Positions 24,304 to 29,307 of a DNA stretch of 29,307 nucleotides are shown here, in pieces (position 1 is the stretch's first letter; the number at the start of each line of letters is the position of its first letter). This DNA is from Hathewaya proteolytica DSM 3090. Lineage in GTDB: Bacteria; Bacillota; Clostridia; Clostridiales; Clostridiaceae. The notes beneath the pieces were generated by a model. That model was given only the letters and a program-made list of their open reading frames with translations, did not search any database and was not told the DNA's origin. The stretch spans positions 1-29,307 of the forward strand of contig NZ_FRAD01000029.1 in the NCBI RefSeq assembly GCF_900142225.1, given 5' to 3'. The position numbers and the translations under genes are program-made.

Positions 24304-25500
24304 ATGGGAAAAGCTATTCTTGTGGTTATAGATAGTCTTGGAATCGGTGCCATGGATGATGTTATGAATGAAAGGGAAGAGGATTTTGGAGCAAATACAC
24401 TTCTAAGTGTGATTAAAAACAATAAAAATCTTAAAATTCCTGTTTTGGAACAGTTAGGACTTATAAATGCTCTAGGTTACAGTTTTAATGGCCATGAAAA
24501 ATCTAAACATTGCAAGTATGCTAAGTGTCTTCTCCGGTACAAGGGGGCTGATTCCTTTTTAGGTCACAATGAAATTATGGGATTAAGTACGCAAGGGTTT
24601 GGCAGTTCACCATTTTCAGTTTTTATAGATGAAATAAGGAATAAATTGCTACAATGTGGGTATACATTAGAAGTAGTTAGAAAAGGTTCAGCATCATGCC
24701 TTGTGGTAGATGAAAACATACTTATAAGCGACAATTTAGAGGGAGATAAAGGCCAGCTGTATACGGTTATAGGAGCTAAAGGTTGCAATATGGATTCACT
24801 TAAGCAAATTGGGAAATTAGTCAGGGCATTGGTAGATACACCAAGAATATCACTTTGTAGTTGCCATGTTGAAATAAATGAACTAAAAAGGTGTATAAAG
24901 GTGGTAGATGGTGCGTATATAGGTATAAGGGCATCCACTTGTTCACTTTACAGTAGAAACTACAGTGGAACTTATCTTATAAAAAACTTGGATTTAGAAA
25001 AAACCTCCAATGACAAAGTAAGATCAATGTTGCAAGAATTACCTGAGAAAAACATCCCCATTGCGTTAGTTGGCAAAGTTTGTGACTTTGTAGATAACAA
25101 AAATGTATATAAGTACAATGAGAAAGAAACAGATGCAATAGAAAAAATTGCATTAAGTGAAATTGAAAGTTTTGGTGAAAAACTTATTTTTATAAATTTT
25201 CAGGAAACTGATATGGCAGGCCATTTGTGTGATGCCAATTTATACGGAAGTGCTTTGGAAAAAATCGATGTATCCATAGGAAAAATAATAGAGAAAATGA
25301 GTCAAGAAGATTTACTCATTGTAACAGCGGATCATGGAAACGACCCATGTATAGGACATAGTAGGCACACAAGAGAAGTGGTACCAGTGATGATACACAA
25401 TAAGCAAGAAAAAGAGCAAGGACCAATATATCTTGGGTGCAAAAATGATTTAAGTTACATTAATGAGTTGATTATAGATTATTTTAATGACTATATATAG
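24304..25500 (+). CDS. YhfW-like metalloenzyme (phosphopentomutase-related, alkaline phosphatase superfamily)
   Basis: 398 aa. The fold and metal ligands of DeoB-type phosphopentomutases are present: VVIDSLGIGA (D10), QETDMAGH (D303, H307), TADHGNDP (D343, H344) and GHSRHTREVVP (H355). It follows E. coli YhfW more closely than DeoB: LINALGY, GADSFLGHNEIMG, ISDNLEGDKGQLY and ALVGKVCDF have direct counterparts in YhfW as I remember it, while DeoB has GHWE and a different cap. It is probably a phosphomutase or phosphatase acting on a sugar phosphate; substrate unknown. ATG follows AAGGTGAT, and the ileS terminator precedes it. The two genes after it are close (24 and 21 bp), suggesting an operon, but they give no substrate clue. 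None of the other yhf genes is present. Confidence 0.85.
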   Translation: MGKAILVVIDSLGIGAMDDVMNEREEDFGANTLLSVIKNNKNLKIPVLEQLGLINALGYSFNGHEKSKHCKYAKCLLRYKGADSFLGHNEIMGLSTQGFGSSPFSVFIDEIRNKLLQCGYTLEVVRKGSASCLVVDENILISDNLEGDKGQLYTVIGAKGCNMDSLKQIGKLVRALVDTPRISLCSCHVEINELKRCIKVVDGAYIGIRASTCSLYSRNYSGTYLIKNLDLEKTSNDKVRSMLQELPEKNIPIALVGKVCDFVDNKNVYKYNEKETDAIEKIALSEIESFGEKLIFINFQETDMAGHLCDANLYGSALEKIDVSIGKIIEKMSQEDLLIVTADHGNDPCIGHSRHTREVVPVMIHNKQEKEQGPIYLGCKNDLSYINELIIDYFNDYI

Positions 25501-25524
25501 TCAAATTTTATTCGAGGTGATAAT

Positions 25525-25827
25525 ATGACATCAAATAAGGAAAATTGTATCTATTTAGTATGGCACAAGGACGACAGCTCAAAGATTAAGCTGGGCAAAC
25601 TATGGAGTGAAGGAAAGAAATACTACTTTCAATACTTTGAGGAGGAGACGAAGAAAGCTGTTCTTGAAGGGTTTAAGCCTTTAGAAAACTTTCCGAGAAT
25701 AGAAGTAGCTTATTTTAGAGAAGAAATGTTTACTACTTTTAAAGATTTAAAGAAAAACTCTGAAGAAGACGAATACGAAGCTTTAAATGGTGTTGAAGTA
25801 GACAAAAATCTTTACTTAGAAAAATAA
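25525..25827 (+). CDS. Small protein of unknown function (100 aa)
   Basis: ATG follows GAGGTGAT, so translation is well supported. The protein is acidic and soluble, with a pattern CIYLVWHKDDSSKIKLGKLW, YYFQYFEE and LEGFKPLENFP. This 'length-of-beta-strand then GF.PL..FP' pattern resembles short N-terminal domains of some HipA-like or phage-type proteins, but the match is weak and no catalytic motif is seen. It lies between the YhfW-like gene and the EamA transporter in a tight set (24 and 21 bp gaps). The codon usage does not differ visibly from its neighbours. Function unassigned. Confidence 0.7.
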   Translation: MTSNKENCIYLVWHKDDSSKIKLGKLWSEGKKYYFQYFEEETKKAVLEGFKPLENFPRIEVAYFREEMFTTFKDLKKNSEEDEYEALNGVEVDKNLYLEK

Positions 25828-25848
25828 TTTTAAATGGGGGAGTCAAAA

Positions 25849-26715
25849 ATGACAAAGTACACAAAGGGTATATTATTTATGCTAGCATCAGCATTCCTTT
25901 ACGCTCTCATGAATGTGGTGATAAAGTTAGGAAATAATATACCTCTATTTCAACGGTTGTTCTTTACCAACTTAATCACATTTATCATTTCAGTTATATT
26001 AGTAAAGAAAAATAGGGCCAGCATATTTGGGCAGAAAAGCAATCAAAAGGCACTGTTTATAAGATCTTTGTTTGGGCTTATGGCCATGATTACGAACTTC
26101 TATGCAATCAGTAAACTTTCCATAGCGGATTCATCTATGTTGAACAAGCTGTCACCTTTTTTTGTTACGTTATTTGCCTACGTGATTTTAAAGGAAAAGA
26201 TGAATAAGCTACAAATCCCATCGTTGATTGTAGTATTTATCGGAGCGCTGTTAGTTATAAAACCCAAATTTAGTATGACTATGATACCGGCAGCATCGGG
26301 TTTCATTTCTGCTATAGTTTCGGGAGCAGCATATACTGCTATAAGCTATATTGGGGATAAAGAAGATTCCTCCACCATTGTTGCGCATTTTTCTTTTGTG
26401 TCAATGATTGGCACAGGTATCCCCATGCTTTTTAACTTTGTAATGCCAGATTTTAATATGGTAATGGTGCTTGTGGGTATTGGATTGTGCTACGGTTTTG
26501 CTCAAATTACCATGACCTTAGCATACAAATATGCACCAGCAGGTGAAGTATCTATTTACAATTACTGCAATATAATATTTGCTGCCACACTAGGCTTTAT
26601 TGTGTTTAAAGAAATACCCGATTTATACAGTTTAATAGGTGGCATAATAATTATAATAACAGCTATAACTTTATTCGCCTACAACAAAAGGGTGAATAAA
26701 ACAGTGAAAAACTAG
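25849..26715 (+). CDS. EamA/DMT-family transporter
   Basis: 288 aa with about ten membrane helices in two tandem EamA halves (about 5-135 and 150-282). Each half ends in the typical motif: VTLFAYVILKEKMNKLQ in the first and AATLGFIVFKEIPDLYSLIG in the second. Such proteins export or import small metabolites (amino acids, nucleotides, drugs); substrate unknown. I chose ATG 25849 after GGGGGAG; the in-frame ATG at 25834 lies in front of the ribosome site and would add five residues. It closes the short operon begun by the YhfW-like gene and is followed by a strong terminator. Confidence 0.92.
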   Translation: MTKYTKGILFMLASAFLYALMNVVIKLGNNIPLFQRLFFTNLITFIISVILVKKNRASIFGQKSNQKALFIRSLFGLMAMITNFYAISKLSIADSSMLNKLSPFFVTLFAYVILKEKMNKLQIPSLIVVFIGALLVIKPKFSMTMIPAASGFISAIVSGAAYTAISYIGDKEDSSTIVAHFSFVSMIGTGIPMLFNFVMPDFNMVMVLVGIGLCYGFAQITMTLAYKYAPAGEVSIYNYCNIIFAATLGFIVFKEIPDLYSLIGGIIIIITAITLFAYNKRVNKTVKN

Positions 26716-26747
26716 GAAACAAATATATATTTAAATTAAATTTTATT

Positions 26748-26795
26748 ATATAAAAGCAAAAAATACCCTTTGTATTTTTTGCTTTTATATTTTCT
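26748..26795. terminator. Terminator after the EamA transporter
   Basis: A perfect 19-bp stem, 26748-26766 with 26772-26790, around loop CCCTT. The right arm ends in TTTTATAT followed by TTTTC. The A-rich left arm would also give a T-run on the opposite strand. Confidence 0.9.
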
Positions 26796-27035
26796 AAAAT
26801 AGAAAAAATTAATAAAATGTAAATAAAAAAACCTTAAATATGCAATAAATAACAAGAAAATTATTAAAACAAATAAAAAAAATGCGAATATCATAATAAA
26901 TTTAAACTTTTTGCAACTAAACTCTTTATTATGTTAACAAAATAAGATATAATTAATTTATAAAATTTTTATTATATGATTAAATATAATAAAATATAAT
27001 AATTGGGACTATTAAAACATATTGGAGGTAGGCAC
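26796..27035. other. Very AT-rich upstream region of the metalloprotease gene
   Basis: No reading frame here has a ribosome site. Several TATAAT boxes occur (26948-26953, 26985-26990, 26995-27000) without a good -35 at 16-18 bp, so the promoter cannot be fixed by eye. The UTR could be long or use an alternative sigma factor or activator. GGAGG at 27024-27028 is the ribosome site of the next gene. Confidence 0.5.
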
Positions 27036-29307
27036 ATGAAAAACAAAAAGTTACTTAGTGTAGTATTATCAGGGTCAATGTTATTAAGTTCACTAGCAAC
27101 TTCCATGACTGCTTTTGCAGCAGAGGGTGCAGTATTTAACAATGCCCTTGAAAATGCAAAAAAAGCAGAGTTCAAGGGAACAAAGTTTACTGCAAAGCCA
27201 TTAGTTATATTAATGGACTTTCAGGATTACAAACACCATGAACTTGACGCAAAGGAATCTTGGAGAATAAATTCTTTTAAGGGTTCTGAAACTACAAAGG
27301 AATTCTATCAGGATTTGTTTTTTGGAAAAGATTATTATGAAACAAGCGATGGAAAAAAACACATCACAGTTAGAAAATTCTTTGAAGAGGAATCAGGCGG
27401 AGTATACGACTTCGATGGTACTGTAGCTGGATGGTATATGGCAAAGGGAAATGCTGCTGATTACGGTTCAAATGATGCACCAGGGGATCAGAAAAGATGT
27501 AGAGACGGTCTTGTAAAAGAAGCAATTGCCGCTGCAGCTAAAGACCTAGACTTATCTCAATTTGATGTTGAGGACAAATGGGACTTAGATGGAGATGGGG
27601 ATTACAATGAGCCAGACGGAATAATAGATAGTATCGTAGTTATACATCCGGGCCTAGGTGAAGAATGGGGCGGAGGTTCATTAGGCGACGATGCTATATG
27701 GCCATTCAGATGGGGATACAATATGTTCGGATATAAGAACGAAGTTGACACCATGACTGTAGAAGAGAAAAAAGCTGTTATAGATAAAAATCCTACAGTT
27801 ACAGATAAAGCGGGAAATACTTTGTCATTGGAAGACTTCACTGTGTTTGAACAAGATTTACCAGTAGATTTATTCTGTCATGAATTTGGACATGTTCTAG
27901 GACTTCCAGATTTATATGACTCAAGAAGCTGGTCAGATGTTCCAGTTGAAAACTGGTCTATCATGGGCGGAAGCTATACTGGTGAACCAAGAGGTTCGCA
28001 GCCTGTAAGCTATGGAGCTTATTGCAGACAATTCCTTCAAAATGATTTCTTAAAGAGAAAGAGAACAGATTCTAACTGGCAGAAATCAACAAAGCTTGAC
28101 TTGAATGATATAACTTCAGAAGGTTTGGATATCGTTCTTGACCAGGCAAGTTTAAAGGGAAGCAATAATGATACTGTAAGAATAGATCTTCCAGCAAAAC
28201 ACGATAAACTTGTGGCTAAGCCAGTACACGGAAGTAAATTCTTCTTTAGTGGATGCGCAGACAATCTAGAGAATTACATGACAACTAAAAATCCTATAGA
28301 TTTAACTAATGCTGCAGCGCCAGAACTTAGCATAAATGCATGGTATGATTTAGATCCTGGCTTTGACTTTGCTTCAGTTCAGGTTAAAGAAGCCGGAACA
28401 GATAAATGGGTATGCCTTCAAGATAAAAATGGTCTTGCAACAGACAAAGTAGATTCATGGGTAAAGGACAATAATACTCCAGAACAAATTCTTCACAGAA
28501 ATCCAGGTTGGGGATTCACAGATAGAATTGATAATTGGACAGATATAGCCTTTGATTTAAGTGCTTACAAGGGCAAGAAGATAGATTTAAGATTTAGATT
28601 GTCTACAGATGACAATGGACCTTACTCCGGATTCTTCTTTGACAATTTAAAAGTTAGTGATGGTGATAAGGAAATATTCTTTGATGGTGCTGAGGGCGAA
28701 GAGAACTTTAAATTTGAAGGTTTCTATATGTCTGATGGTACAACAAAGGAAGCTACAAACCACTACTACTTGTTAGAGTGGAGAAATAAGGACAATGGAT
28801 TGGTTGACCAAGGTTTAGGAACTATAAATATAGGTAGACCAACTCTACAATACGATGCAGGTTTAGTTGTATGGTACATCAATGAAAAATATAACGACTT
28901 TACTCCAAACCAAGATGTAAAGGCTCATCCAGGTGAAGCCTATGCAACAGTGGTAGACGCTGATCAAAACCCTGTAATGTATCAGTATGTAGATGGCAGA
29001 AGTGGAGCAGATGGTATAAATTATCAAATGCATGATGCCGCATTTAGCTTAAGAAAAGGATCAGGGATAAATATCAAGGGTGGTTCAGGAACTAAAGCAT
29101 ATACTGTTACTGATAACAACTTATTTATGAATCCTTCTTTCAAAGATAGCAATGACTACACTGGAAACTATGGAAATGGTGTTAAAGGTATATACCTTAG
29201 AGAATATGGCTTAAATGTATTTGTTACAGAAGAGAGCAGCAATAGAAGTTCAGCGAAGATTCACATTGCAAAGGCTACTGAAAATGCTACAGTTGCAGTT
29301 CAAGCTC
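27036..29307 (+). CDS. Secreted M6-family (immune inhibitor A-like) zinc metalloprotease, 3' end outside window
   Basis: Runs off the right edge after 757 codons with no stop. ATG 27036 follows GGAGG. The N-terminal signal peptide has a basic start and hydrophobic core and ends near SMTAFA, so the enzyme is exported. The M6 catalytic domain shows LVILMDFQDY, a DGDGDYNEPDG calcium-binding-like loop (near 190-200), and the zinc motif HEFGHVLGLPDLYD with H282, E283, H286 and D292; NWSIMGGSY is the Met-turn. A beta-rich region after residue about 350 contains FFDNLKVSDGD, the MAM/jelly-roll-like module seen in InhA proteins, and LLEWRN. It probably degrades extracellular proteins; its role as a virulence or nutrient protease depends on the species. 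The propeptide is short compared with Bacillus InhA (roughly 25-30 residues). The missing C-terminus may hold further repeats. Confidence 0.92.
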   Translation, partial: MKNKKLLSVVLSGSMLLSSLATSMTAFAAEGAVFNNALENAKKAEFKGTKFTAKPLVILMDFQDYKHHELDAKESWRINSFKGSETTKEFYQDLFFGKDYYETSDGKKHITVRKFFEEESGGVYDFDGTVAGWYMAKGNAADYGSNDAPGDQKRCRDGLVKEAIAAAAKDLDLSQFDVEDKWDLDGDGDYNEPDGIIDSIVVIHPGLGEEWGGGSLGDDAIWPFRWGYNMFGYKNEVDTMTVEEKKAVIDKNPTVTDKAGNTLSLEDFTVFEQDLPVDLFCHEFGHVLGLPDLYDSRSWSDVPVENWSIMGGSYTGEPRGSQPVSYGAYCRQFLQNDFLKRKRTDSNWQKSTKLDLNDITSEGLDIVLDQASLKGSNNDTVRIDLPAKHDKLVAKPVHGSKFFFSGCADNLENYMTTKNPIDLTNAAAPELSINAWYDLDPGFDFASVQVKEAGTDKWVCLQDKNGLATDKVDSWVKDNNTPEQILHRNPGWGFTDRIDNWTDIAFDLSAYKGKKIDLRFRLSTDDNGPYSGFFFDNLKVSDGDKEIFFDGAEGEENFKFEGFYMSDGTTKEATNHYYLLEWRNKDNGLVDQGLGTINIGRPTLQYDAGLVVWYINEKYNDFTPNQDVKAHPGEAYATVVDADQNPVMYQYVDGRSGADGINYQMHDAAFSLRKGSGINIKGGSGTKAYTVTDNNLFMNPSFKDSNDYTGNYGNGVKGIYLREYGLNVFVTEESSNRSSAKIHIAKATENATVAVQA

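Noticed and set aside
1..29307. CRISPR array, tRNA/rRNA genes, prophage or integrative element
   Set aside because: No spaced identical repeats, no tRNA-like cloverleaf or rRNA text, and no integrase, terminase or relaxase motif was found on either strand by reading.

Overview
The window is strongly AT-rich, with sharp Shine-Dalgarno sites (AGGAGG, GGAGG, GAGGTGAT), A/T-ending codons, a T-box leader before ileS, and several hairpin-plus-T-run terminators. Together with the gene families present, this points to a chromosomal segment of a low-GC Firmicute, most likely Clostridium in the broad sense. No rRNA, tRNA, CRISPR array, prophage or complete insertion sequence was seen. The order looks like ordinary chromosome with a few accessory modules, one decayed gene, and genes cut by both edges.

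Left part (1-12.7 kb, all on +). After the 3' end of an unidentified gene come an M19 dipeptidase and the chaperone htpG. Next is a small sigma-70-like factor with two C-terminal membrane segments, then a strong terminator. A three-gene surface operon follows: a DUF4358-like lipoprotein, an MBOAT O-acyltransferase and a DHHW/AlgX-like SGNH-type protein. This operon probably transfers acyl (acetyl) groups to an extracellular polymer. Then come tatD and a YabE-like DUF348-G5-3D cell-wall protein with its own good sigma-A promoter (a tatD-yabE pair is also known in Bacillus), topoisomerase III (topB) and a small YccF-type membrane protein.

Middle part (12.7-17.9 kb). A minus-strand ABC-2 exporter operon (ATPase plus two permeases) is divergent from a HisKA_3 sensor kinase and a NarL/LuxR-type response regulator. 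Architecture and protein sizes match the Bacillus linearmycin-resistance set (LnrLMN with LnrJK). The divergent intergenic region holds a promoter for each side and, between them, a perfect TGACA-AA-TGTCA palindrome that is the natural candidate operator. A bidirectional terminator separates the exporter from yccF.

Right part (17.9-29.3 kb, all on +). The ruins of a metallo-beta-lactamase/beta-CASP-type gene lie before a formate/nitrite-family channel and a 542-aa three-TM protein of unknown function. A consensus promoter and an isoleucine (ATC) T-box control a long, eukaryote-like ileS. After a terminator come a YhfW-like phosphopentomutase-related metalloenzyme, a 100-aa unknown protein and an EamA/DMT exporter. 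The window ends inside a secreted M6 (immune inhibitor A-type) zinc metalloprotease.

For several genes the longest open frame begins upstream of the likely start. I moved the start to the codon that follows a proper ribosome binding site: htpG, tatD, yabE, ileS, the EamA gene, the first ABC permease and the response regulator. The most novel-looking elements are the membrane-tethered sigma factor beside the acylation operon, the unknown three-TM protein, and the operator of the LnrJK-like system. None is proven new from sequence alone.
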